Positions 34,761-47,160 of a DNA stretch of 64,000 nucleotides are shown here, one piece after another. How positions within the stretch are numbered: the first letter of the stretch is position 1; the number at the start of each line of letters is the position of its first letter. Source of the DNA: Ontholestes murinus (lineage: Eukaryota > Arthropoda > Insecta > Coleoptera > Staphylinidae); contig OZ018397.1 of NCBI GenBank assembly GCA_963969525.1, positions 48,346,963 through 48,410,962 of the forward strand. Direction: 5' to 3'. The notes under the pieces are model-generated. The model searched no databases. It had not been told where the DNA came from and was given only the letters and a program-made list of their open reading frames with translations. The translations under genes and the position numbers were made by a program.

Positions 34761-36104
34761 TAAAACAATCATTATTAATAATGAAATAAAATGCATCATT
34801 AATCTGTCTTAATTATTATAGATTTTACATTTTACAATTTCACTTTATAAATCGTAAAACTATACTCACAAAATAAATCTTGTGTGTCAAGTTTTTATTT
34901 GATATTCCTGCTTAGTCATTTTTTTAAGTTCCTGATTATGCACTTTACTTAAAAAAATACTTCAAATTCTTGTGTACACTAAAAATTATTTGTTTTTTAT
35001 TAGCAACTAGATATAAAATATGAATTCCTAACAAGAATCTTAATACGACATCAATAAATCATTTCGTTCGACTAATTTGAAGATGGCGAATATAAATTAA
35101 GAATAACGAGTTGATAACCAATAATTAATAATCCGTTTTTTTAACGTAGTGAATTTATTAATTGGTTACAATATATTACATAATTATCTACCGGTATTAT
35201 TTATGATACTATTTACATGCATCTGTTCCACATTATTTTATGCAACGTTTTCTTATAAATAAACGTATTCAAATATGTTTAATGCTTGAAATTCAAATAT
35301 ATTAGCATAGTAATAACTACAACGTTATCTTTAAAATAGTTATTTAATGTTATGCAATAATTTCTTCCTATAATAATAGTTTTATACTTATAATTAGTTT
35401 ATTGAACTACATCAACATACTAATAACGAAAAACACCTGTTTAATTATTATATTATGTTTTGTGGATTGAATTTAATGTCGTAATGATGAAACTATAATG
35501 AAAGAATTCGAGGAAATGAATTATAAGTGTTTTAATTATTCATTTTATTGAGGAGAAATTAATTTTAATTACATTAAACGTACGTTTTCTTAGAATTGAA
35601 ATGAAAATATTACTTTTATTATTGTATAAAATTACTTTATTGGCTCATATACATTTTTAAAATTGAAATTAACATGAAATTGTATTTACAGAATCCCTTT
35701 ACATTTAATTATACAATGAATAAATAAATTTACATGGTTACAAAAATAATTAATGATATTAATGATTATAAAATTATATACTACACAAATCTATTCAATG
35801 ATAAAATAGTAATATTCTTGAAGTATTAAAGCTTAAGGTTTAAAACTTGTCTATTATAGTTAAGAGATGTTCTTAAATTATACATTTGCTCCTAAAAATT
35901 GACATAATTACTACCAGATCTTACACAATTTTCATGTTTTTCATATAAATTCTTATTTATTTTTGTTTGTTTAAATTTACATTTCATATAAGAAGAGTAA
36001 ATTAATCGCGATGATTTTTACATTTTTATTTTTCAAATTCGGATTGTAAATATACACTTTAAGGTTCCTTAAGATTGAGTGTTAGTGATCTACTTTTATT
36101 CATA
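34761..36104. other. Very AT-rich non-coding DNA
   Basis: No gene, array or structured element identified. Confidence 0.6.
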
Positions 36105-36203
36105 ATGATGGTTGCGACCGTTACTATGTGGTAATACATAATGAACACTGAATAAAACACTTACTATGTTTTTAAAAACATAGTAAGTGTTTTATTTAGT
36201 GTT
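36105..36203. repeat. Loop-less palindrome with 30-bp arms
   Basis: 36144-36173 and 36174-36203 are inverted copies with one mismatch and no loop, centred on TTTTTAAAAA. The arm AAAACACTTACTATGTTTTT matches the dispersed terminal family. Immediately left lies GTTGCGACCGTTACTATGTG, the element end also found at 15545. Confidence 0.92.
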
Positions 36204-36209
36204 GATCTA

Positions 36210-38758
36210 CTTTTACTTTTTTTAATTTCTAGATTTTACTTTGTTCAAAGTATATTTTCTGAAAACACAAATTTATAGAATTGAACTTTTTCTGTTCGAA
36301 GTAGTTCATTTTCACTATTCTAGCTTTTCGTTTAAAATGGTTATATTAAATATCTGTTTAATAATAATTGAAACTCTTATGAGTTTAAATTAAACTAAAA
36401 AGGGAGAAACAAATAGAATTAATAAAATCCGGATAAATGATAAGGAAATCAGAGAAAGTAAACATTTTTTTAAATAAATACCTTGGTTTTATGAAAAAAA
36501 TAATAAAAAGTTACGAAGCAAATTTTCAATGTAACTACTTTTAAGTTAATTTTTAGGAAGTGTTTTTTCTTAGTAAATTTTAATTGTTTGGCTGAAAATT
36601 TTCGTTTTAAAAATAAAAATAACTGCTTTAAATCCTTACTATTGCTTTTATCAACATTTTTTCTACAAATATTTTACATTTATATGATTTTCAACAATAT
36701 TAATCTAGTTTTTATAGTTGCAAACTTTGTTTTTGTTTATTTGCTAAATATTTGAAATTTTTTTGGAAACTTCCATTGCAAATTTAATTTTTTTAATTTT
36801 TTTTTACAAATAACTACACAAAATTTACAATTGTTATTTTCTATTCTAAAGTTTATACGTTGATAATCAACTTAGAAAACATTTTACACCGAACTTATAG
36901 GATTGGAAAAGTCACTATGTCACTATGTTACACTATCATACAGAATTTTCCAATTCATTGTAAGTATGAATTACCATTTGTTACTAAAAAGTTAATTAAA
37001 AACTGAACAATATTTGTTCAAATGAAATATTTTAGTGTTCGAAAAAAAAAAATTAAAATTTTGGGGCCAACGGATATCTATTTACTTTTTGGTAACTAAT
37101 TTTGGGTAATAATATTTTGTTTTATAAATTTTTAACTGTTTAAGAGTTATTGTTGGTATTTTATTTAAAAAAAAAACGGAGAAGAGATTGCTGAAAGAAC
37201 GTAAAAATTTGATAAATTGTAAAAATGAGACAGAAAAAAATTACTGCAATAATATGAAATATAAAAATTTAATAGAGAAGTAACCGATTTAAATGAGACT
37301 TTGTCCTATTATCTAAAAAAACTTTAAGAAAAATTATTGGAAAGTATTAAACTTACAAACAAAATATAGAAAAAAAACTAACTGAAAATAAATTGCTAAA
37401 TTTAGATTAAGTATGGATTACCACGTAGTAAACGGTCGGAACTATTCTCTTCATTAAATTTACTTTATAAGTATAAGACAAACAGTAACGATTTGATTTG
37501 AACAACTTTTAAAGTTGTAATAGAAATAATAGAAATTGTTCAAATATTTTTAATAATTGGAAGAGAAATTTTTAAAAAATGTGAAAAACAAAAAGGCTAA
37601 AAAAAAATCTATAAATCTGTAAGACAAATTGCTTCTAAAATATAAAATTCAAGACAATTTTAATGGAAAGTACTAGATATTTAAATAGACGATTTTCAAA
37701 TATTGATCACATTTATACGAAAATAATTAGGAAAATATTTATTTCTTTATTTTATTTTTCAAGGCCCCAAAAAATAATATTATAACTTTTATTTTAACAA
37801 TTTAGATTTCACGTAGTGTTTTTCCACTCAGACCTAAATATTTGATGATGGTATGCTCAACAGCAGTATATTTTATCTCTTTAAGTAATATTTTAGCCCT
37901 TGTTGAAAAAGAAATTTCTAAAAATGAAAATCTGGAAGAAAGTTAACTTCAAAAATATAAAACCCTAGACAACTTTAATAGAACATACTATAAATCTAAA
38001 GCAAATAATTATGAAATATTTTAGAAATCTGGAAGATAGGGCGGGAAAAATAAAAAAAGTTAAAACAGAAGTTATTATTATTATCATTAGTTTATGGCAG
38101 ATTTATTTTACAAATGAAGTTAGTACTTTTAATTTAAAAAAAAAACACGTTGCCTGTGAATTCTTGATGATTATTCTCATCAGCAGTAGATTTTAGCCTT
38201 TTAGGCAATATTTTAGCCATTGCTGGCTTACTTGTGTTCATTTTGTTTGAGACTATTTACGGTGAGATTTTATAACAATGCCAATATGAAATCAATGAAA
38301 ATATTTTCTATAAAAACTTAAAATAGTTGAAAGATACATGATTGAAAACATTCTGAAAATATATGTAAGTTTCATTAAAATTTCTAAAATTGTTGGAATA
38401 TAAAAAAATGAAAGAGAAAAATGTTTAAATCTGAAAAAGAAATTTCTAGAAAAATATAAAATCTGTGGAAAACTTGGCTTCAAAAATATAAAACTCAAGA
38501 CAATTTTAATGGAGCATACTAGAAATCTAAAACAAATGTTTCAATAACATTTTTACATTCTAATTGTGTTGTCAAAACTGATAATTGTTTCTTTCAATTG
38601 TTTTTAAAATATATATAACAAAAATGAAATATAATTCACAGTTTATTTTTTATTAAGCGTTTCTATTTAGTAATTGTTTATTTGTTTGACAAATGAAACA
38701 AGATACTGATGTTTTTCAAATAACACAAATGTTTTCATATTTTTCAAATTATTAGTTT
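36210..38758. repeat. AT-rich DNA with scattered TCTAGAA-family units
   Basis: From 37180 on, phrases like AATCTGGAAGAAA and AAGACAATTTTAATGGAAAG recur (37660, 37970, 38490), relating it to the fields at 24 kb and 40 kb. GGATTACCACGTAGTAAACG (37413) is an inverted copy of the 15545 element end. The ORF of 61 codons at 38011 is low-complexity. Confidence 0.5.
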
Positions 38759-38841
38759 ATTCAAAATAGATAAACAATTAACTTTGTTGGTATTACTTAA
38801 AAAGTGATACCAACAAAGTTAATTGTTTATCTATTTTGAAT
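38759..38841. repeat. Perfect hairpin, 35-bp arms
   Basis: Arms 38759-38793 and 38807-38841 are perfect reverse complements (core AACAATTAACTTTGTTGGTA) with a 13-nt loop. Directly after it, ATGTATCACGAAGTGAAAGC (38850) is the sequence that follows the same terminal words in the element at 4625-4945, so the hairpin is part of that family. Confidence 0.95.
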
Positions 38842-38889
38842 TTATCAAAATGTATCACGAAGTGAAAGCTTCCACAATTACTTATTTAT

Positions 38890-41800
38890 TAGTTTATGTT
38901 TTTACTATTTGCTTTTTAATTATAATAATATGAAATTTTTATTGCAAGAATATTTATTTGGTGATTATATTAGAATAATTTTAACTCCTCTATCAATTTT
39001 TTGTTTATTATACTCAAACTAGAATCTGTTGTAGTATGTTGGATCAATAAATACTAATACTAATACTAATTAAATAATAAATAACTAATAAATTAAAAAT
39101 ATGATTTTTTTATTTATAACTTCTCGTTATTTTATAACTCTATTTATTTTCAACATTTACCATTTCTGAGATAAATTGAAAAAAGTCGATAACTTATACA
39201 ATTTTATTTAATTAATAATTGATCAATTTTATTTACTTTAATACTGGTTTAATATTTTTTTTTTAGATACTTATAACCGATTTAATACAATTTGTGTATT
39301 ATTTTTATATTTTTAAATCGTATTCAATAAATGGAATTGTTTTTGCAGATTGAATTATTTTTTTACTTCCTCTAAATTAAAAATTTACAAATTGCAACAG
39401 TTTTTCCAAGGCAATTGTTTCTTTTCAATGTTTTGAAAAGAGTAAAAAATGCAAATTTTATTTAAACTTTGAAAAATTTCAAGCATATTTGTTTTATAAT
39501 GTCATTTGTTTAAAGCAGATTTTTTTACTAATAAAAATTTGTGACTGTTATCAATTTAAAACAGGTTTTCTGTAAAGCTTGAAATGTGTTTAAAGTTATA
39601 ATATCGAATTTTAGAAAAGAAAATAAGATTTAAATTGATTAATACTTCAAAAATACTTAAAAAGTAAACTAGTATTTAACGTTTAAATTTAAAAACTTAT
39701 TTGTAGTTTAATTAACTTTCAAAAATTAAAAAAATAGAATACATAGTATGAAAACTTTTTAGAATTTTTATATTTTTCAACTCTCTTTATAAATTTAAAA
39801 GAAAACGAATGTCTCACTGCTTTTTTTGCAAATAATTCATCGAATTTTGTTTCCAGAAATTTTAAATATGTTAAAAGTTATCATTTTGTACATGAATTTA
39901 TTTGAAAAAAATTATCAAATGCGTTATATTATTAATTCTCTTCACCTAACTCACAAATACCAACAAAAAGACTAATGCATAATTAATACAATCGTTTAAA
40001 TAATACAATTCGTTAACAATTTTTTTGAAGGAATTTAAGAATAAATTACTTGCTTATATTAAAACAAAAAAAAAATGAACAAATGCTACATTGGTTATGC
40101 ATTGTTTTTTTTTTGTTTTGAAGAAAGTTCTAAAAAACGTAATAGAGAGAGAGAGAAATAATTTTCGTTGGTTGTTGAGGCACTTATATTTTGAAATTTA
40201 AAAAATAAATTAAAAGAAACAAATAACTTTATTTATTACTTGATACAATAGGTATTTACAACAACAATTGGAATTGATTTTCTTTGCGGCTATCGACCCA
40301 TGATCTTTCTGCTATGCAATAGAATTTGCTTAAAATTCTAAAAAAAAATAGAACAGAAATTGAAGAAATTGCTAAAATAGGGAAAATTTAAATATCTGGA
40401 AGGAAATTTGCTTCGAAATTTTAAAACCAAGGATAATTATAAATGAAAATACTAGAAAATTAAATACAAGATTCTGAAATATTGGCAAAACCTGGAAGAA
40501 ATGGTACGGGGAAAATATAAAACCCATGGCAAAAATTTCTATGAAATTTGAAACTTGAAAGAGAAATTATTGAATATATTCTAAAAATATGTAAGATATT
40601 CGCTAGAAAATTTAAAACTAAATAATAAATATTTTATATATTTAGAAAAGAAACTACTAAACAAGTCATCAAGAGGAGTTGCTAAAATATCTAAAACAAA
40701 TCCAGAAAATAAATTGCTGATAAAATTAAGAAAACTGGAATTTTTTTTTTCAATCGTTTTGAACGAATTTGGGAATAAATTACTTCTAATATTAATATTA
40801 AAAAAGAAAAATAAATAAATGCATAACACATTATTGTTGTTATTTGTCAATTTTATTTCCTTATGTTTTTTTCAATTATTTTGTGGCTCATATTCCACAA
40901 GAAGTTTTTTTTTAAATTTTAAATGTCACTTATTTAGAAATAAACAGTGGTTTACATATTCCACTCTTTGATTTTATTTCGATTGTTTTATATTTTTCAA
41001 TGATTTCTATAAACATTGAAAAACTTACACCAATTAATTACAGCATACAACTGTTTCTTTTTAAAATTTTGTGTTTTATATAAATAACCTTTTCAATTCT
41101 TTTGAACGAACGAGTATAAAAATAGTAACAATAATTCACTTTATTTGTTCAAATAAAAGCGACATATTTTTATTTAATAATAATAATCTTTGCAAATTAA
41201 ATTTAAAAATAGCAAATGTTTTATAAATATTTATTTATTTATAAATGGTGAAGAATAAAACGTTTTACAAAATTATTTTTATCTTTACATTTTTTTATTG
41301 TCTCTGCACTTTTTTACATTCATTACAAAAAGTTTATTTTAATATACATTAGAAGAAAAGATAGTGTACTTAACGTGTCTAATATTGTTAACAAACTATG
41401 GAATGGATAAAAATAAACTCTAATTATATATTTCAATTCATTAAAATGTGTTACGAAAGAAAAAGATGTGATTTTTTTAAATTTAAAATTAAATCGTCAA
41501 GTAATTTTTTATTGACGATTTTCATCTGTTTGAAACATACGAAAAGAATATAAACAAATGATTTAAAACTTACAACTTTTCCTCCTTTGCAGTTCGATTT
41601 ATTCTTTTATTTATATCAATTATTTACAAAAATTAAATCAAAAAATAATATAAACTGCTCTGGGAAATTTTAAATTAATAATTTTATTTATTATTTAAAA
41701 ACTATCTAATCAAAATACTTGTGCTGATACATCATCAGATTAGGATAAGAAAAAAAAATCGAAAGAAAAAATAAGTGAAAACAAAAATTATCTAACAAAT

Positions 41801-42185
41801 ATTGTGGGGAGAACAACGTATTTATATATGGAGACATATTTAGTACTCAATAATTCTTGTTGATTCATAATTTATGCATAATAAATTTAAGGTATTGACA
41901 CACAATAATAATATGTGAACATTATTTATAAAAATAAAATAATCAAGAGAGGAAGTAAAGACGGATGTAAATATCACCAAACTATTTACAATAAATCATT
42001 TATACTATATATTATTTCTTCTTGTTTGAATGAACTAAATAAAGATATTATTCTCATCTGCTCAGTCTTTGTCTCTCAGTCCCTGGTAATATTTTTTCAA
42101 GAAATATATGTTAATTCGTATTTATGCAAATCGACGGCTTATAATATTCAAATCCGATCCGATCGTCTCCTATGATATTTAAGTA
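38890..42185. other. AT-rich DNA with TE tails
   Basis: A TACTAA microsatellite tail at 39048-39075 suggests the end of a SINE/LINE. TCACCTAACTCACAAATACC at 39945 is a dispersed terminal word. A GA run lies at 40145-40158. 40330-40760 carries further TCTAGAA-family units. No gene; the ORFs (86 and 89 codons) are low-complexity. Confidence 0.5.
40222..40320 (-). repeat. Dispersed retroelement tail
   Basis: CTTTATTTATTACTTGATAC and AATAGGTATTTACAACAA precede TTTGCGGCTATCGACCCA. The identical arrangement is at 60255-60330. On the minus strand it ends in AATAAATAAAG, suggesting a SINE or LINE 3' tail. Confidence 0.7.
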
Positions 42186-42189
42186 TTTT

Positions 42190-42365
42190 GTTATACATTC
42201 GGCCCAGATTCATAAATTATTCCGGCTAGAAAGTAGTCGCGTCCGGAGAGTACGGTTTGAAATAACTGCCGACAGATGGCGCCGCCAGTAACTCGGCAGC
42301 ACGAAAATTCTTTTGTATCGCGTTTTAATTGGCCACGGCTATTGTTTCACAGGGTATTCACCTTT
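42190..42365. promoter_or_regulatory. GC-richer unique block with CTCF-type site
   Basis: About 175 bp of unique, CpG-containing sequence in AT-rich surroundings. It contains CAGATGGCGCC at 42273-42283, a full match to the insect CTCF core. It looks like a candidate insulator about 10 kb downstream of the Toll gene. The similar site at 5684 lies 23 kb upstream. Confidence 0.35.
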
Positions 42366-43004
42366 ATATGGGGAAATTAATATTTAATTTAATGAATAAT
42401 ATGTATAACACAATAATAAATGTTGCAAATAAAGGATATTGAAAGATTAATTGATATAAATTAAGTGATGGTATTCTTTAGCTTTGTTAATAAGTTATTT
42501 TGTTTATTACTTCTATTACTGATGTATTTTTCTATTTCTAATAACATATCGTAAACACATAGTATATTATTAAACACTTGGTTTGTTTTATTATCTATAT
42601 TTATATCTATTATATATCTATATTTGCAAGACTAGTTTCTCTTTTTTTGCAGCATTATAAAGAGTATAGAAAATAGAAGTGACGGACAAATTTATATATA
42701 CATATAATCTGGTAATAGGGGATTTTAATATAAAACAATACTAAATCTAATAAATGTCTTAAACGAGGGGTTTTCTTCAAGTTAAGGCTTTATTTATTAA
42801 AAGATTTCAATAAAAAAGTGAAAGAATTGGAGGTTGGTTCAGAAGCTTCCCATCAAATCTAAATGAAATTATTGAAATCTATTAATTTCTAATGTGTTTT
42901 CTACATAATTACCCACTGTGTAAACATCTTGATTAAAAATTTTACTCCAATAATTTCCACACTAAACCAGAGAAATTTTACTGTCCTATTTTAACATTTA
43001 CACC
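42366..43004. other. AT-rich non-coding DNA
   Basis: TAAACACTTGGTTTGTTTTA at about 42571 is an inverse copy of the dispersed AAACCAAGTGTTT end. Nothing else is seen. Confidence 0.5.
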
Positions 43005-43200
43005 TTAGTTGGCGTTATTTGCTCCGACGCAAATCATCACTAATACGAGAATACAATACACAACGGGTGTAAATAGAAAGATAAAATATTTGCAAATATG
43101 CTCATTCCTGCAAATACTTGTTCAATCTTATCTGGGCGCTGATAAGAAGTAACGTCTGCGAAAACGTAAATATTTTACGAGTGAAACGAATTTTACCAAT
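43005..43200. promoter_or_regulatory. Unique block with paired inverted GATA sites
   Basis: High-complexity DNA containing CTTATC (43127-43132) and GATAAG (43141-43146), an 8-bp-spaced inverted GATA pair, plus CpG-rich words. Two overlapping short frames run through 43118-43452 but have no recognisable product. An enhancer is inferred, not shown. Confidence 0.25.
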
Positions 43201-43990
43201 ATGCAAAGTATCCTCGTTTTTTTTAACGCAAATAATAAGATTACCAAATTTTACGTCTTATCAACATGTCACACATCACCCACAGGAAAATTTATATTTA
43301 AAACCTTTACATTAGTATTTAAGCATTTATTTAAATTATGCGCAACAATTGAAATCGAAAATAAAATTAATACTTTCGCTGCTACTTTTTTGATGGAACA
43401 TAATCACAGACAATTAATTATCGAAACAAACGTCAGGAAACTGATAAATTAATTAGGGAACAAAACAAGAGTTTTATTTACAAATCCACTTCTGCAATTA
43501 AAATCTAATCTTATAATTTATCAATATTTCTATAGAAATTTATTCGTTATGTTTTCTGCAAATAATTAATATTTTAAATTATATATAAACACTTCAACAA
43601 TTTATTCCTTATGTTTTCTATAAACAATTAATAATATTTTCTATAAATAATTAATAATTCGCCACTTCCTTTTTCTTGATTAGAAGTTTTTTTTTTATTT
43701 CTAATCAATATAGTTCAAAATTGTTTAAGTGAGTAATTCATTAAACACATCAATTATATTTACAATTTGGATTTAATTATTTTAATTATTAATCCCTAAT
43801 CATAAGTTTTTTTATGTTTTAGTTTGGAACATTCTCTAGTTATTTTATTTTATTCGTGCAATTTTTCCCTTTTTATGTTTTTGTTTTGTAATTAAAATTG
43901 ATTGTAGATATTATACGTATTGATAAATATTTGCAACTTGTTTGAAAATTATTATATAAGTGGATCTAATTGAAGTAAGCTATAATAAGC
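43201..43990. other. AT-rich non-coding DNA
   Basis: A local direct repeat of TTCCTTATGTTTTCTATAAA/AATTAATAATATTTTC type occurs at 43545-43660. No gene is seen. Confidence 0.5.
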
Positions 43991-43994
43991 TAGC

Positions 43995-44230
43995 ACAATA
44001 AACGAAAACATTCTTCAGCACGCACGCAGTGTCTGGATCGTGTCGAAGTCACCCCCTATCTCTTCAGAATCAACATCATTAAGGACGATGACGCGTCCCG
44101 GCTTTATGTCGGACCACTTTACGCATGTAATCCCAAGGACAATGGACATCTCGCCCATTGTTTTCCACTAATAAAACCCTCATGCTTACTTCACCTTTGC
44201 GAGGGAGCTATTCAATAATATTTACACGCA
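43995..44230. promoter_or_regulatory. Unique block with paired SOX-type sites
   Basis: Sharp GC and complexity increase. ACAATGG (44139-44145) and CCATTGT (44155-44161) form an inverted SOX-type pair separated by 9 bp. CTTTATGTC nearby resembles a posterior Hox/Caudal site. No ORF is present. It is the densest candidate enhancer in this part of the window. Confidence 0.3.
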
Positions 44231-44760
44231 TTTTCCTCTTGAATCAATTGATATGATAAGTGCAACGGATTGTGGGGAAAAAATTATTAAACTTGCTTTT
44301 AAAAGAGATTGTATGATCAATATCAAACGTAAAATTATTAATAGGTACCTATTATTAACATAATGTTCACAAAGTGATAAATGAGAAACAAATACAAGAT
44401 ATGTAAAATTATTTTTTTAATGATAATATTTAAAAAGTCTAGGCTCATAATAGTCAAGTATATTTATTTTCGTCCAATTCACTTTATTAAAATAGAAATG
44501 ATATTATTTCTTGGCAGCGTTCGCGAATTTCACAAAACATTTTATAAAAATAATCGCCTATAATCTTTGATTGAAAAAATTGAAAAAACATCGCTCAAAC
44601 GATAATAAAATGCCTTTAAAACATTTGATGTTCTTGCTTAATCCGAAATATTTATATTACCAAGAACTTTGGATTACCTGTTAACGTAATACATTAAAAT
44701 ACAGATACATCAAAAATACTAAATAAAAAAACTAAATAATAAATTTTGAGCACAGGAATC
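44231..44760. other. No recognisable feature
   Basis: AT-rich; a 60-codon ORF at 44381 is low-complexity. Confidence 0.5.
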
Positions 44761-44769
44761 ACAGGCGGA

Positions 44770-45420
44770 CTTCATTCTTCAGAATGTTCTTCCAGTCAAA
44801 CCCTGTTGGCGATGAATGTTTCCATTTATTCGAGAATTTCTTCGATTTCTTTCTATGAAAAAAGGGTGGTCCAGATTGGTCTAAAGAATTTATTCTTTAA
44901 ATAAAATATAAGATAAGGCTTCGCTGGCAATTGATCTCTCTCCTTTGAGATATAACATGATCAGGAAATTTGGTTTGAAGTAAAGTAGCTGTTTCACATG
45001 CTGTGTGGCAGGTGATCCCATCTTGTTGAAACCACGTGACATTTAAATTCAAATCTTGGGTGTCATAGAAGAAAAAGTTGTTTAGCATTTCCAGATAGCG
45101 CTTCTTCCTCAAAAAAATATGAACCGATTTTCTTCAGTCGTCAGTGCACACCAAAAAGTGAATTTTTCTGGATGGATTGGTTTTTCTTGAATAACATCTG
45201 AATTTTTACTACTTAAGATGTGACATTATTGGCGATTTACATACCCATTCAAATAAAAAATTAAAACATAATTTTCTTGTCAATGTCAGAATCCACTTCT
45301 TTATTTCTGAAACCCAGCTCACAAATCTACGGAGTCTCTGCTAATACGCTGGTTTAAGTTCTTGGGTCAGTTAAATTTTATATGTCTTTAATTGCAAGTA
45401 TTTTTTTACATACCTCTTTT
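44770..45420 (-). pseudogene. IS630-Tc1-mariner transposase remnant
   Basis: On the minus strand, starting near 45400, broken frames give in order: FVSWVSE, DKKIMF (position of the DEAHF box), LNGYVNRQ, SSKNSDVIQEKPIHPEKFTF and WCALTTE. These are followed by the open frame at 44897-45112 with YLEMLNNFFF, VTWFQQDGITCHTA and FPDHVISQR. WFQQDGxTxHTA followed by a HVISxR box identifies a mariner-superfamily transposase. Sequence after SQRREIN diverges and the usual W-P-RSxDLxPxDFxLW box is missing. Multiple stops show it is dead. It is unrelated in subfamily to the mariner relic at 12 kb. Confidence 0.75.
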
Positions 45421-46315
45421 TCAATATTCAATATTCACCTGCAATCCTAACACATTTTTTCAGATCTATGAGTTAACTTCTGAATACCTTCATAAAAAAT
45501 AATTTATTATCCTTCATAAAATACTCTGAAACTGCATCCTTATCTTCTTTATCGGTATGAAATTTCTTTCCTCGAAGATATTTTTTTTCAGATATACAAA
45601 GAGATAATAGATTCTGTAAGAGCAGGACAATTTTGGTTAAATTTTCTTTTCCCTCTGATAGACTCTTTTAACTGCCCTAAAATTGAAGAACAACTTCTTC
45701 CTTATAATCATGAGCAATTTCCACCGGCTGCGATACCTTGAATTTTTTAGATGGTAGTGTATCCTTTTTATGCCACTACATGAAATCTTGCTTAGACTTA
45801 CGTTTATACAGATGTCTCCAAATTTCATCACCAATATCAATTCGCTCCAAAAATCATCCTTATCTTTATTACATGATTAGATTCATTTAAACATTAGTTA
45901 ACTTTCTTTATAGGTAATTTTTGTGTAAAAATATATTTATTGCCATAGACAATCATTGTTTCTAATATTTTTTTATGAAAGGTGAGTTAATCTTACCAAG
46001 TAGATGCTATTTTGCTTGTCTAGACTCTTCTGATACTATTAGTTCTTTCCAGTTAAAGTTATCAGCTAAGAAAATTATTTATGTTTTTCATATTTGCGTT
46101 CATTCTTTTTGATGCTTTCCGCGAAAGCAAGAAGATGTAGGGTAGCTTTAAAGTTATGTGGGGACTATTTAGAATATTTTCAGGTCAGTGATGTATTACT
46201 TTAAAAAGTTTATCCTAGAAGAATCACTCTTTTTAACAAAGTCAAGTATATTTCACATCTTGATCTTGTAGTGAATTCTATCATTCATATAAGGTATTTC
46301 AATTCGAATCTAAAG
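45421..46315. other. Unassigned DNA beside the transposase relic
   Basis: A minus-strand 67-codon frame (45637-45840) may be the eroded N-terminal part of the transposase but has no decisive motif. Confidence 0.35.
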
Positions 46316-46319
46316 GAGC

Positions 46320-47160
46320 AAGAGCCGCGTAGGTGAGATAAGGTCTTATATTAGGTTTTGGATTAATCAACGACGAATTAGCTAATCAATCTAATATTGT
46401 ACGCATCTAAAAACAATCTTCTCTTGTCAGAATGTTGTTGATCATACAGGAACTGCATAGGTAAACAAAGGTCTTTTAATCATTCTGATCTTGTTGACTA
46501 TTTTAGATTTTATTAATCATCTAATAATTGGCTAATCTATTGAATATTGTCGCATCTAAAGCCAATATTCTGTTTTACTAATTATACATGAGAATTGGAT
46601 AGGTAGGCTAATGACTTATGATAATTTTTTATAGGTAATCCTGGGCTAATTCATTATTGTACGCATGTAAAGGTAATACTCTGTTGTTATGGTCTGGCTG
46701 ATCGGCTGATCATACATTTTTGTAACTCTGCTTACCCGGGAGAATCTGATGTCTTCGCGATGTGACAGTATAACCAGCCACAAAACTGGACGGACAGAAG
46801 TGACTAGGACTATACGAGCCCTCGGCCGAAGGATACTCTAGCCCCCCGTGCGAATCTGTAATAGAGTCAGAGATACTCCCGCCGACTGATCATACAGGAG
46901 CTGCATAGGGAAGCTAAAATCTTAAAAATCATCTTGTATAAGTAATCCTGATCTTGTGGGCTTAGGTCTTAGATTTTAGATTGATCAACGAACAATTGGC
47001 TAATCAATCTAATTTTATAAAGGTAATATTTTGTTGTCGTTGAAATCTGACTGATCATTTAAATTCTGCATATATGAACTAAGGTCTTATGATCATTTTG
47101 TATAGCTAATCCTGATTTTGCGAGATATCTTAGATTTTGAATTTATCAGCGAATAATTGG
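46320..47160. repeat. Degenerate tandem array, unit about 150-200 bp
   Basis: Phrases AATCTAATATTGTACGCATC, TGATCATACAGGAACTGCAT, AGGTCTTATGATCATTTTG and TAGATTGATCAACGAACAAT recur at about 46360, 46440, 46560, 46660, 46900 and 47080. A SINE-like element has inserted in one unit (46717-46885). Confidence 0.7.
46717..46885 (-). mobile_element. SINE-like insertion with 28S rRNA-like head
   Basis: A 169-bp GC-rich insert flanked by an 11-bp direct repeat, CTGATCATACA (46706-46716 and 46886-46896). The uninterrupted array reads TGATCATACAGGA, confirming insertion. On the minus strand it starts GGCGGGAGTATCTCTGACTC and ends in a short A run (TTTTT on plus, 46717). The first 28 nt match 28S rRNA just upstream of the R2 target (GGCGGGAGTAACTATGACTC...) at 23 positions by my alignment. 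It also contains TTCGGCCGAGGGC. No ORF. Probably a SINE mobilised by a LINE, with a 28S-derived or R2-derived head. Confidence 0.65.
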
